NCBI GenBank assembly: GCA_022821875.1
Contig: JAJECV010000052.1
Coordinates: 1-64,000, forward strand
Direction: 5' to 3'
Length of the DNA stretch: 64,000 nt
Origin: Rhodothermales bacterium
GTDB lineage: Bacteria > Bacteroidota > Rhodothermia > Rhodothermales > Bin80
Shown: one piece after another, positions 1 to 9,100 of the stretch
How positions within the stretch are numbered: the stretch's first letter is position 1
How the letters are laid out: every line of letters starts with the position of its first letter
The notes under the pieces: model-generated
Database searches by the model: none
Told to the model about the DNA's origin: nothing
Seen by the model: the letters and a program-made list of their open reading frames with translations, nothing else
Position numbers and translations under genes: made by a program

Positions 1-64
1 CAAGTCCTGCCGACAAAATCCCCCGACCCATACCCCACAAAATAACAGCGGAAATTGGGCCGAG

Positions 65-139
65 CCAGGTGGGCAACATCAATCTGATTACCCGGGCAAC
101 ATCAATCTGAATAGGTGGGCAACATCAATCTGAATCTAC
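65..139. repeat. 23-bp tandem repeat, 3 units (core GGGCAACATCAATCTGA)
   Basis: GGGCAACATCAATCTGA starts exactly at 71, 94 and 117 (23-bp period); AGGT precedes units 1 and 3. Confidence 0.95.
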
Positions 140-631
140 AGAGGCTTATTTGGACAGGTGCCGTCGCTGAAAGATCTGGACGAACACGGGAATCTCAAAT
201 ATGGAATTGATTTTCGCGCAGTTTATTCAACGGTATTACAGCACTGGTTCGGGTTTTCAGAAACGGCCAGTGCAGATGTCCTTGGAACATCCTTTGACCT
301 GCTTGATGTCATTGCAAATCCTGCTGATCCAGTATATACCGGCACGATGTATTCAGACGAAATCCCGGATACACTGGTTCTGCACCAGAACTATCCCAAT
401 CCATTTAATCCGGTAACAGTCATTGAGTACGAACTCAAGCAAAACAGTCCGGTGACACTCCGCGTATTTGATGTGGCTGACCGGCTGGTGCGTACACCGG
501 TTGATCAACATAGGCCCAGTGGGAAACACACCGTTCAGTTTCACGCAGATGGGCTTCCGGGCGGAACATATCTCTACGAGTTACGCGCGGGGCATCAGGT
601 CACCTCACGAAGGATGGTTTTACTGCGGTAA
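134..631 (+). pseudogene. 5'-truncated DUF1501-like secreted protein with T9SS/Por-type C-terminal sorting tail
   Basis: Frame from 134 reads IYRGLFGQVPSLKDLDEHGNLKYGIDFRAVYSTVLQHWFG (DUF1501 C-terminal-like), ends LHQNYPNPFNPVTVIEYEL...GTYLYELRAGHQVTSRRMVLLR; in-frame TGA at 131-133 inside the tandem repeat. Confidence 0.6.
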
Positions 632-1185
632 GAGTTACGCCAGGCAATAAATCCTGCGGTTGCGAGCCCCAGATATAAGATATACAGAAGAAGTGTGAGA
701 TAGAGTTCCGTGACGATATACAGTCCAACATAAATTATATCGGTGACGATCCAGATCACCCAGCTTTCTAGAATTTTCCTGGCCGCCATCCAACTGGCGA
801 TCACGCTCAGCGTAGTCGTAAGGCTTTCAAGGATCGGATAGTCAGATGCAGTGATGTAGTTGAGGGCCAGGGCAAGTCCGGCGGTTCCTGTGGTCGTGAG
901 GATCAGCAGGATAATCCCTGTCTTGTATTGCAGACGGGATACATTCAGTTCTCCACCCTCCGGCCCTCCGGTTAGCCAGGATCTCCATCCATAGATTGAG
1001 ATTACAACAAATAGCCCCTGCAGGAGCATCGTGGTATAGAGGCGGGCATCAAAGAATATAACCCCGAAAAGGAGGCTGCTGAGAATGGCAGTCGGCCAGG
1101 TCCAGATATCTTGCCGGACATTCAACCAGACACACTGGATGCCGATCAGGACCGCAACGGCCTCAAGTAGCATATCCAGATTCAT
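595..1185 (-). CDS. pnuC: Nicotinamide riboside transporter PnuC
   Basis: Polytopic; W-rich PnuC motifs WLNVRQDIWTWP, VIWIVTDIIYVGLY. Confidence 0.88.
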   Translation of the reverse strand: MNLDMLLEAVAVLIGIQCVWLNVRQDIWTWPTAILSSLLFGVIFFDARLYTTMLLQGLFVVISIYGWRSWLTGGPEGGELNVSRLQYKTGIILLILTTTGTAGLALALNYITASDYPILESLTTTLSVIASWMAARKILESWVIWIVTDIIYVGLYIVTELYLTLLLYILYLGLATAGFIAWRNSYRSKTILREVT

Positions 1186-2384
1186 GGAATTCGGATAACA
1201 TAAGCCTCTCCAGTACCGGATCCCCCCGCCGCACCGATGAGGGCGGTATTCTCATACAGATCAATGGAACTGCCAAAGGCGGATTCGCCAATGTCAATGA
1301 TGCCCTGATAGCGCCATACACCATCGCGACGGGCATAGATGTACACCACGCGGTCAACGTTAAAATCCAGACGTAACTGTTCATCATAGCCAACCACCAG
1401 TGCACGGTCCTTGTAAAGCGCTACTTCGGTGCCGAAAGCACCTTTCCGGTAGGGGGTCGGGGGCCCTAATGTAGCAGTTTTCCGCCAGACTCCGGTGGAG
1501 TCCCGTGCGAATAGGGTTGCCTGACCGGACTCATATGAACCTGCTTTCGACTGCCCAACAAGTAACTCATTTTCATATAAATCCAGCGAGATATAAAAGT
1601 CTTCAATCCCCTCCAGTTGCGCAGTTTCCGACCAGACCCCGTCCGGATTCAATTCAAATAGATATACGGATCCCGCCCGCCGACTGAAATACGCGCTGCT
1701 TGCTACGGCCAGAACGTTCCCATAGAGGGCTGCATTTCCACCGAAAACGCCGCTTTGTGTGTTTCTGGAAGCGGTGAACTGATGCTCAAGTCGCCAATGT
1801 TCATGGTCTTTTTTGTAGAGATAGGCGGTGCCATCCTTTTGGCTGCCCGGTGTTGGATCGCCGGCAGTGGTAAACAGCCCACGGTTGCGGTGAACTGCAA
1901 CGGCCGCACCCATCGCCCCCTCGCCAGTCCGGTGTCCGCCACCGGTTAGACGCGCAGTCTGATTCCATTCGCCGGCATTATTTTCCTCATAGACATAGAC
2001 CGCATTGGAGCGCTCGGTTGCAAAGTATTCCTGACTGGTCGCAACAAGTGCCACATTGCCCTGGATGGTCACTTTTCGTCCGAACGTAAGCCCGGGCTCA
2101 CAGTCTCGGGCGACCAGTCGTGCAGTTTTCTCCCAAACTCTGGTAGAATCGGTCAATTCAAAGATGTAAGCGGCCCCTCCGCCATCCCCGCAGGATGGTT
2201 CTCCGCTGGCTCCGACAATGGCACGCCGTCCATCCAGTGCAACCGATGTGCCAAAGTAATTCCCGCTGGTTGTGTCGGCGTAGGGCAGCTTTGTAATCTG
2301 CCCCTGTACGCAGAATGTGAGGACGAATCCCCAGATCAGCCCCGCAGCGAATGGCCAGAATGTACGCAAATAGAAAAAAATCAT
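1182..2384 (-). CDS. Secreted FG-GAP/integrin-like beta-propeller protein
   Basis: Signal-like N-terminus and repeated FGxxVAL...ALVGA units. Confidence 0.7.
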   Translation of the reverse strand: MIFFYLRTFWPFAAGLIWGFVLTFCVQGQITKLPYADTTSGNYFGTSVALDGRRAIVGASGEPSCGDGGGAAYIFELTDSTRVWEKTARLVARDCEPGLTFGRKVTIQGNVALVATSQEYFATERSNAVYVYEENNAGEWNQTARLTGGGHRTGEGAMGAAVAVHRNRGLFTTAGDPTPGSQKDGTAYLYKKDHEHWRLEHQFTASRNTQSGVFGGNAALYGNVLAVASSAYFSRRAGSVYLFELNPDGVWSETAQLEGIEDFYISLDLYENELLVGQSKAGSYESGQATLFARDSTGVWRKTATLGPPTPYRKGAFGTEVALYKDRALVVGYDEQLRLDFNVDRVVYIYARRDGVWRYQGIIDIGESAFGSSIDLYENTALIGAAGGSGTGEAYVIRIP

Positions 2385-4378
2385 TCGGTGGATTCCATGA
2401 GTGCCTCCCAGTTTGTATACAACTCTTCCAGTTCCGCCTTAATTGCGGCATAGGTCTGGGCGGCTTTTTGGGAGCGTACAGGATCGGAATAGGTATCTGG
2501 GTCGGCTAATATTTTTTCTGCGGCAAGCTTTTGTGCTTCGGCCTTTGCAATGGCTGCCTCTGCTTCGTCGCAGAGCCATTTTCGCTGATGTGGGGTCAGT
2601 TCATCCGGCTCTAGTTGGCTATTTCGCTTCGCCTCCCGGTAGGCCCGGTTACGTGCTTCCGCTTCGCGGCGCTTTTCTTCTTTCGTTTTAGGACCGCCGG
2701 ATCGGGATCGGGCTTTGTGGACGGACGTTCGGGGGGCCGGACGAACCTGCCTGGCCCGCTGGAGCGAACCATGATCCAGAGCCCACTGATACTCCGAGTA
2801 GGTACCCTCATAGGTGCGTACGCCTTGATGTCCGACATGCCAGATTACATTGGCTACATGGTCAAGGAAGTGCCGGTCATGGCTGACTACCACAAACGTG
2901 CCATCATACTGGCGGAGTGCTTCAATGAGCACTTTGATGGACTGGATATCGAGGTGATTGGTCGGCTCGTCCAGGATCAGAAAATTCGCCGGGTTCACGA
3001 GGGTTCGGGCGAGGGCCAAACGACTCTTTTCGCCTCCGGAAAGTGCACGGACCGGCTTAAACACATCGTCTCCCGTGAACAGGAATGCCCCCAGCAGGGT
3101 ACGCAGATAAACCTCATTACGTCCGATTGATTCCCGGTTCAGAGATTCCAGTACGGTGTCAGATTCGCTTAGCGCGTCGGCCTGATGCTGTGCAAAAAAG
3201 CGAGTACTCACATTATGTCCCTCCTTGCGTTCCCCCCGGATGGGCTCGCTTCCGAAGAGGATCCGCGCCAGTGTGGATTTGCCTGCTCCGTTTTTACCGA
3301 TGAGTGCAATCTTTTGGCCGCGACTGATTTGTAGTGGACCGGCCCGGTTGAATACGCGCACCGCCGGGGCATCCGCGCGGGTATAGATCTTGGAGAACTC
3401 GGTGAGCGACAGAACCGTCCGCCCGGACGGCCTGGGGGAGGGGAAACGGATTCGGATCTGTGCATCCGGCGATTCCGGCGGTGGGAGGCGCTCCAGTTTC
3501 TCCAGGTGCCTGATACGGCTTTGGACTTGTCGCGCCTTGGAAGCCTTGTACCGGAAGCGGGCAATAAATCGCTCTGCCTGATGGATCTCGCGCTGCTGGT
3601 TTTCGTAGGCCGCCTGCTCCAGTATCCGCCGCTTGTCTCGCTCCACCAGGAAAAAGTCATAGTTCCCCGCATATTCGGTAACCCGGCCCCGGTATAGATG
3701 GGCAACCGTATCAATCATCCGGTTCAGAAAGTACCGATCATGGGATACCAGGATCACCGTGCCGGGGTAGTTCTTCAGGTAGGTTTCCAGCCAGTCAATG
3801 CTGAGAATATCCAGATGATTGGTGGGCTCATCCAGGAGCAGTACATCCGGGTTTTGCAGCAGAATACGCGCAAGTGCCACCCGCATCCGATATCCTCCGG
3901 AAAGCGTCTCCATGGGGCGGGGCATGTCATCGGTCGTAAATCCCAGTCCTTCCAGAACTGCTTCTGCACGTGCCTGTGCGGAGTGTGCTTCCTGAACGGC
4001 TAGGCGCTCATGGATACGGCCCAGTTTGAGTAAAATTTTTTCCTGATTGGCATCCGGATTTTCAAGTGCACGGGTCAATTCGTCTTCCCGTTCCTGAAGT
4101 GCTCCGAGGACTTCAAATGCAGTCAGGGTTTCTTCTATAACGGATCGGTTGGTACTGCTTTCCTGCACATCCTGTGCCAGGTAGCCGACAGAGCCGGAGT
4201 GGGCAATCTCGCCGCCATCGGGTTCCAACTGTCTACCGATCACCCGTAACAGCGTGGTTTTGCCTGCACCATTGGGACCAATCAGGCCAATCCGCTTCCC
4301 GCCGCCAACCGTCCAGGTGAGTCCTTCCAGGATCGGGTTCCCTCCAAGTGTAACCGCAATGTTTTGTAGCTGAATCAA
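2381..4378 (-). CDS. ABC-F family ATP-binding protein
   Basis: Two ABC cassettes: GPNGAGKTTLL / LSGGYRMRVALARILLQNPDVLLLDEPTNHLD and GKNGAGKSTLA / LSGGEKSRLALARTLVNPANFLILDEPTNHLD; charged C-terminal coiled coil. Confidence 0.93.
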   Translation of the reverse strand: MIQLQNIAVTLGGNPILEGLTWTVGGGKRIGLIGPNGAGKTTLLRVIGRQLEPDGGEIAHSGSVGYLAQDVQESSTNRSVIEETLTAFEVLGALQEREDELTRALENPDANQEKILLKLGRIHERLAVQEAHSAQARAEAVLEGLGFTTDDMPRPMETLSGGYRMRVALARILLQNPDVLLLDEPTNHLDILSIDWLETYLKNYPGTVILVSHDRYFLNRMIDTVAHLYRGRVTEYAGNYDFFLVERDKRRILEQAAYENQQREIHQAERFIARFRYKASKARQVQSRIRHLEKLERLPPPESPDAQIRIRFPSPRPSGRTVLSLTEFSKIYTRADAPAVRVFNRAGPLQISRGQKIALIGKNGAGKSTLARILFGSEPIRGERKEGHNVSTRFFAQHQADALSESDTVLESLNRESIGRNEVYLRTLLGAFLFTGDDVFKPVRALSGGEKSRLALARTLVNPANFLILDEPTNHLDIQSIKVLIEALRQYDGTFVVVSHDRHFLDHVANVIWHVGHQGVRTYEGTYSEYQWALDHGSLQRARQVRPAPRTSVHKARSRSGGPKTKEEKRREAEARNRAYREAKRNSQLEPDELTPHQRKWLCDEAEAAIAKAEAQKLAAEKILADPDTYSDPVRSQKAAQTYAAIKAELEELYTNWEALMESTE

Positions 4379-4386
4379 GGTTCTAA

Positions 4387-5847
4387 TCAGTATGCGTTAC
4401 GATGGATAAATCCTTTCCAGACCGTCAGGAGCATAATCTTCACATCCAGAAGCAGTGACCAGTTTTGTATATAGTAGAGATCATACTGGATCCGTTTTTC
4501 CAGGGATGTGTTTCCGCGCCACCCATTGACCTGTGCCCATCCGGTAATGCCAGCTTTCATTTTATGACGAAGCATGTAGCGCGGGATGCGCTCCTTGAAA
4601 TCCTTGATGAATACCGGTCGTTCCGGTCGTGGTCCGACCACGGACATATCTCCTTTAAGTACATTGATGAACTGCGGCAATTCATCTAGCGATGTGCGCC
4701 GGAGGATTCTGCCGATGGGGGTTGCCCGGTTTTCGTCTTTCTTTGCCCAGACTGCCCCCGATTCCTTTTCTGCGGTAACCGGCATGGAGCGAAATTTCAG
4801 CATCTGGAAGCATTTACCATTGAGTCCCATACGTTCCTGCCGGTAAAGAATCGGTCCACTGGAGGACAGGCGCACCAGTAGCGCAAGAATGAGCAGCAGC
4901 GGGGACAGGAGGATCAGAACGACCAGTGAAAAGCCCACATCCAGACTCCGTTTCACAAATCGCCGAAAATCCATCGGGGCCTCGTCAATGATGTGCAGAA
5001 CTGGGAGCCCGTCTACATCGGTGATCCGGCTGTTGATGATGTCATGCTGCAGGAGGTCGGGGACGAGGCAGACATGGACCAGACGGGTGGAAAGCGAACT
5101 GATGAGCTGTTCAATCTTACCGACCGCATGGAGGGGGAGCGCAATGTATACATAATGGATCGGTTTGTCTGCCGAATCCAGAAGCGGAAGCACCTCATCA
5201 ACCCTGCCCAGAACATCTGACTCATCGGTTTTGTGATCATCCAGAAATCCAATCACCTGAAACCCCATCCACGGATACAATTCAAAGGATTTTTCCAGAC
5301 GCCGGCCCGCATGACCGGCACCAATAATCAGGACGCGGCGCAGGTTACGTCCACGCCTGCGGGCATTACGTACATAAAAATAGATACAGAGCCGCAAACT
5401 CAGCATGGAGAGTGGGGTGAGTGCGGCAAAGAGCAGGATCGTCAGACGTGAGACATTAAAATCACGATAAAAGGACAGAAATGCCATGGAGACGATCAGG
5501 GCCAGCCCGACAGATTTTGCAACGCTGCGAATCAGACTGGTCCAGCGCTGTGCCCGGTCGGGTACATACAGACCGGATGCCCAGAATGTGAGAGCGGCAG
5601 AGATCAGAATCCACGGGAAGAAGGTCAGATATCTGCCTAGCGGTTCCCATTGCGGCAGGGGGATCGGCCATAGGGCAAATACTTCAAAACGGAGGTAGTA
5701 GGCCGCAATCCAGGCGCTTCCTACAAGGAGCATATCCGCAAAGAATAGCAATTGCTGGTAAAATCTGCTCTGTTCCTGCAGCATGACTGAGTTTAGATCG
5801 GATGAATTGGTCGCCAGATGATGCCAAGGATTAAAAAGATGCCACAA
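4387..5847 (-). CDS. Undecaprenyl-phosphate glucose phosphotransferase (WcaJ-like sugar transferase)
   Basis: N-terminal TMs, CoA-binding-like domain (RVLIIGAGHAGRRLE), sugar transferase motifs KRSLDVGFSL, KFRSM, RTSLDELPQFINVLKGDMSVVGPRPERP. Confidence 0.9.
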   Translation of the reverse strand: MWHLFNPWHHLATNSSDLNSVMLQEQSRFYQQLLFFADMLLVGSAWIAAYYLRFEVFALWPIPLPQWEPLGRYLTFFPWILISAALTFWASGLYVPDRAQRWTSLIRSVAKSVGLALIVSMAFLSFYRDFNVSRLTILLFAALTPLSMLSLRLCIYFYVRNARRRGRNLRRVLIIGAGHAGRRLEKSFELYPWMGFQVIGFLDDHKTDESDVLGRVDEVLPLLDSADKPIHYVYIALPLHAVGKIEQLISSLSTRLVHVCLVPDLLQHDIINSRITDVDGLPVLHIIDEAPMDFRRFVKRSLDVGFSLVVLILLSPLLLILALLVRLSSSGPILYRQERMGLNGKCFQMLKFRSMPVTAEKESGAVWAKKDENRATPIGRILRRTSLDELPQFINVLKGDMSVVGPRPERPVFIKDFKERIPRYMLRHKMKAGITGWAQVNGWRGNTSLEKRIQYDLYYIQNWSLLLDVKIMLLTVWKGFIHRNAY

Positions 5848-7126
5848 GCTGCCTTGCCGCGTTCAGGAGTACATTCGCCCCGTTCACGCAGTCCTCCCAG
5901 CACGTATACTCCCGCGAAGAGTGGCTGAATCCTCCTGCCGAAGGGACAAAAATCAAGCCGGAACGGCAAAGCCGCGCCATAGACTGTGCATCGTGTCCAG
6001 CCAGTGAGGGCAGACGACGGCTGCTGAATCCAAGTGCGGACACCCCCGCCTCAAACGCTTCAATGACCGTGGGGTGCATCCTGCGTTCCGTTACGGATTC
6101 AAGGTGTTGGAAGTCTATGCCCAGATCAAACATCTTTGCAGAATGTTCTGCCGCCTCGTACAGTGCCTGTTGCAGTTCTTCTGCACGCTCCGCGTCTTCC
6201 GTGCGCAGTTCCATAAATACAGTAACCTGACCAGCGACAATATTAAAGGTGCCCGGTGAAAAATCCATCCGCCCGACGGTAGCAACGCAATTGGGGAACC
6301 GTTCGGTGACCGTTTCCTGTACCATCAGACAAAATTTACTGGCCCCCAGCGCTGCATCATGTCGCTCACTCATCAGAGTGGTTCCGGCGTGGTTGGCCTG
6401 CCCGCTGAAGGTGACAAGGTACATATGGATCCCGACCATTCCGGTTACGATCCCGATATCCGTCCGGCTCTTCTCCAGCCGGGTTCCCTGCTCAATATGA
6501 AGTTCAAGATAGGCACACAGATCTTCTGCATTCCGTTTCGCAGACAGGATCCCCGAAATACTCAGCCCCGCCCTCTGCAGAACTCTCTGAAAAGTTTCCA
6601 GATCTCCTCGGGGATTCGTAAGATCTTTTCGTGTCAACTGCCCGGATATGGCACGGCTTCCCATCAGCGATACCCAGGTTCCTTCTTCATCGGTAAAGTC
6701 CATTACCTCAAGCGGGCGATCCAGACCGTGCTCACGCAGAACCTGGAGCACTTCAAATGCCGCGGCCACCCCTAAGGTCCCATCAAATCGCCCGCCATCT
6801 TTTACGGAGTCTAGATGGGATCCCAGCATCAGTACGGGTTTGGTTTGCATGGAAGGGTAGTGGCAGGCGGAAAGGTTGCCTGCAAGATCACTTCTCGCCG
6901 TAAATCCCCGCTGCCAGATCATGTCCTGGAAGGTTTCCCGTGCAGCCAGATGCGCTATGCTCAGTGCAGGCCGGTTCAAGCCGCCGTCCGGTGTCGCTCC
7001 ATCCCGCGTCAGCCGCTGAAAATCCTCCCGAAATCTAGACTCGTTGATGTGCAGGTTGCCCGCTAAGGTCATCATGTTCTGAATGGATGCGTTCCCAGAT
7101 GAAGAAATGTAAGAGATCTGGTTCAA
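5831..7126 (-). CDS. M20-family Zn-dependent amidohydrolase (N-carbamoyl-amino-acid/allantoate hydrolase type)
   Basis: MLGSHLDSVKDGGRFDGTLGV, MDFTDEEGTW, ELHIEQG, PSLAGHDAQ motifs. Confidence 0.85.
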   Translation of the reverse strand: MNQISYISSSGNASIQNMMTLAGNLHINESRFREDFQRLTRDGATPDGGLNRPALSIAHLAARETFQDMIWQRGFTARSDLAGNLSACHYPSMQTKPVLMLGSHLDSVKDGGRFDGTLGVAAAFEVLQVLREHGLDRPLEVMDFTDEEGTWVSLMGSRAISGQLTRKDLTNPRGDLETFQRVLQRAGLSISGILSAKRNAEDLCAYLELHIEQGTRLEKSRTDIGIVTGMVGIHMYLVTFSGQANHAGTTLMSERHDAALGASKFCLMVQETVTERFPNCVATVGRMDFSPGTFNIVAGQVTVFMELRTEDAERAEELQQALYEAAEHSAKMFDLGIDFQHLESVTERRMHPTVIEAFEAGVSALGFSSRRLPSLAGHDAQSMARLCRSGLIFVPSAGGFSHSSREYTCWEDCVNGANVLLNAARQLVASF

Positions 7127-7151
7127 ACGTGATCAGAGAAAATCCAGTGCT

Positions 7152-8048
7152 TCAGACTAGGTCTGCAGATAGCGAGATATCAATGGCCTGTACCGAGTGC
7201 GTGAGTGCGCCGGAGGAGATATAGTCCACTCCGGTTGCCGCCATGGAGGGTGCCGATTCCAGTGTGACACCGCCGGTTGCCTCGGTGGTGATGCGCCCCG
7301 CAATGCAGTCCACGGCCTGTTTCAGGCGCGTGCAGTCGCAGGAGCCATCGGGTCGAGAGTTTGTCATATTATCCAGAAGGAGTACATCAATCAGTGACGC
7401 AACCGAGAGGGCATCGGTGACTTCTTCCATGGTACGGGCCTCCACATCAATCCGGCAGCCGGGCAATTGCCTTGCGGCACGTTCCACTGATTCTGCAAGT
7501 CCACCGACGATTGCAATGTGATTGTCCTTGATCAGGATCCGGTCAAACAATCCAATCCGATGGTTCGTGCCACCCCCTAGAAGGACGGACCATTTATCCA
7601 GAAGTCGCAGCCCGGGCGCGGTCTTTCTGGTATCACGGATTTGTACGGGATAGTCTTTTACACTGGCAACCATTCTGGCGGTGGCAGTGGCAATCCCGCT
7701 CATGCGTTGCAGCAGGTTTAATGCCAGACGTTCTGCGGCCAGGATCGAATGCAGGGGGCCAAGGACCATACCAAGAAAGGAATTTTCCTGCACAGGATCC
7801 CCGTCGTTTGCAAACCAGTGGCAAAAGAGGGAGGGGTTCACCAGATAAAATACCTGTCTGGCGGCGGTAAGGCCTGCGGCTACGCCGTTTTCGCGCATGT
7901 AGAGTTTTGCTATGCCGAGGTAATGTTCAGGCACAAGGGCTTGGGATGTGATATCTCCTGCGCCGATATCTTCCTCCAGAGCTCTCCGGAGGATTTGATC
8001 CAGTTGATCAGGCAGCAGATATTCGGGGAATGGCACACCGTCATACAT
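7152..8048 (-). CDS. nadC: Nicotinate-nucleotide diphosphorylase (carboxylating)
   Basis: EDIGAGDITS, RDTRKTAPGLRLLDKWSVLLGGGTNHRIGLFDRILIKDNH, EVE/EATGGV motifs. Confidence 0.95.
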   Translation of the reverse strand: MYDGVPFPEYLLPDQLDQILRRALEEDIGAGDITSQALVPEHYLGIAKLYMRENGVAAGLTAARQVFYLVNPSLFCHWFANDGDPVQENSFLGMVLGPLHSILAAERLALNLLQRMSGIATATARMVASVKDYPVQIRDTRKTAPGLRLLDKWSVLLGGGTNHRIGLFDRILIKDNHIAIVGGLAESVERAARQLPGCRIDVEARTMEEVTDALSVASLIDVLLLDNMTNSRPDGSCDCTRLKQAVDCIAGRITTEATGGVTLESAPSMAATGVDYISSGALTHSVQAIDISLSADLV

Positions 8049-8056
8049 AGGAGTTT

Positions 8057-9049
8057 TCAGGCAGTGACACTGAACTCCCCAATACGGTCAAGCCGCTCCA
8101 CACGTTGACTCAGCAAGGCATCTTTCGGCAGTTGTGTGAGATCTTTCAGTGTATCACAGATCGCCTGGCCAACCAGATCATAGGTTGCATTCGGGTCATG
8201 GTGTGCTCCCCCAAGGGGTTCCTGAATGATCTGATCCACAATACCGATCCCGGTGAGGTCGGCTGCCGAGAGTTTCAGGGCCCGTGCGGCTTCCTCCTTA
8301 TAGTCCCAGGATCGCCACAGGATGGAGGAGCAGCTTTCCGGAGAAATGACCGAGTACCAGGCATTTTCCAGCATCAGCATCTGATCCCCGACACCAATCC
8401 CGAGTGCACCTCCGGATGCCCCTTCTCCAATCACAACCACAATGATCGGAACCGGGAGCCGTGCCATCACAAACAGGTTACGGGCGATGGCTTCCGCCTG
8501 CCCCCGCTCTTCGGCTTCCATGCCGGGATAGGCACCGGGGGTATCCAGGAGGCAGATGATAGGTTTGCCAAATTTGGCGGCCAGTTCCATGTGCCGTCGT
8601 GCTTTTCGGTATCCCTCGGGATTGGGCATCCCGAAACGTCGATACCGGCGATTTTTTGTATCCCGTCCTTTCTGGTGTCCCAGGATCAGCACCGTATGAT
8701 CACGGTATCCGTATTGACTGCCGCGCAACGCGGCAAAGCCGCTCACGATGGCGGGATCATCGCCATAGCACCGGTCTCCGTGTAACTCCACAAACCCTTC
8801 GGTAAGCGCATGGATATAGTCGTTCGTATAGGGTCTCAGGGGATGCCGGGCAATCTGTACCCGCTGCCAGCGGGTCAGACTGCCGTAGATGGACTTACGG
8901 AGGTCTTCAATCCGGAGGGAGAGTGCGTTGATTTCCGCGGAAAGGTCCACATCAGGGGCATCAATCTGGCGCAGTTCATCCAGTTTACTCTCCAATTCGA
9001 AGATTGGTTTTTCAAAGTCCAGCAGAAATTTATCCGTTTTTCTGGTCAT
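8057..9049 (-). CDS. accA: Acetyl-CoA carboxylase carboxyltransferase subunit alpha
   Basis: LDFEKPI...[52 protein letters not shown]. Confidence 0.96.
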   Translation of the reverse strand: MTRKTDKFLLDFEKPIFELESKLDELRQIDAPDVDLSAEINALSLRIEDLRKSIYGSLTRWQRVQIARHPLRPYTNDYIHALTEGFVELHGDRCYGDDPAIVSGFAALRGSQYGYRDHTVLILGHQKGRDTKNRRYRRFGMPNPEGYRKARRHMELAAKFGKPIICLLDTPGAYPGMEAEERGQAEAIARNLFVMARLPVPIIVVVIGEGASGGALGIGVGDQMLMLENAWYSVISPESCSSILWRSWDYKEEAARALKLSAADLTGIGIVDQIIQEPLGGAHHDPNATYDLVGQAICDTLKDLTQLPKDALLSQRVERLDRIGEFSVTA

Positions 9050-9100
9050 ACTTCATGGAATGCAGGGGAGCGTGTCAACAAGTGCAGGGGGAGTCGGTTC

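Noticed and set aside
8105-8785. 226-aa plus-strand ORF
   Set aside because: Antisense to accA; no family resemblance.
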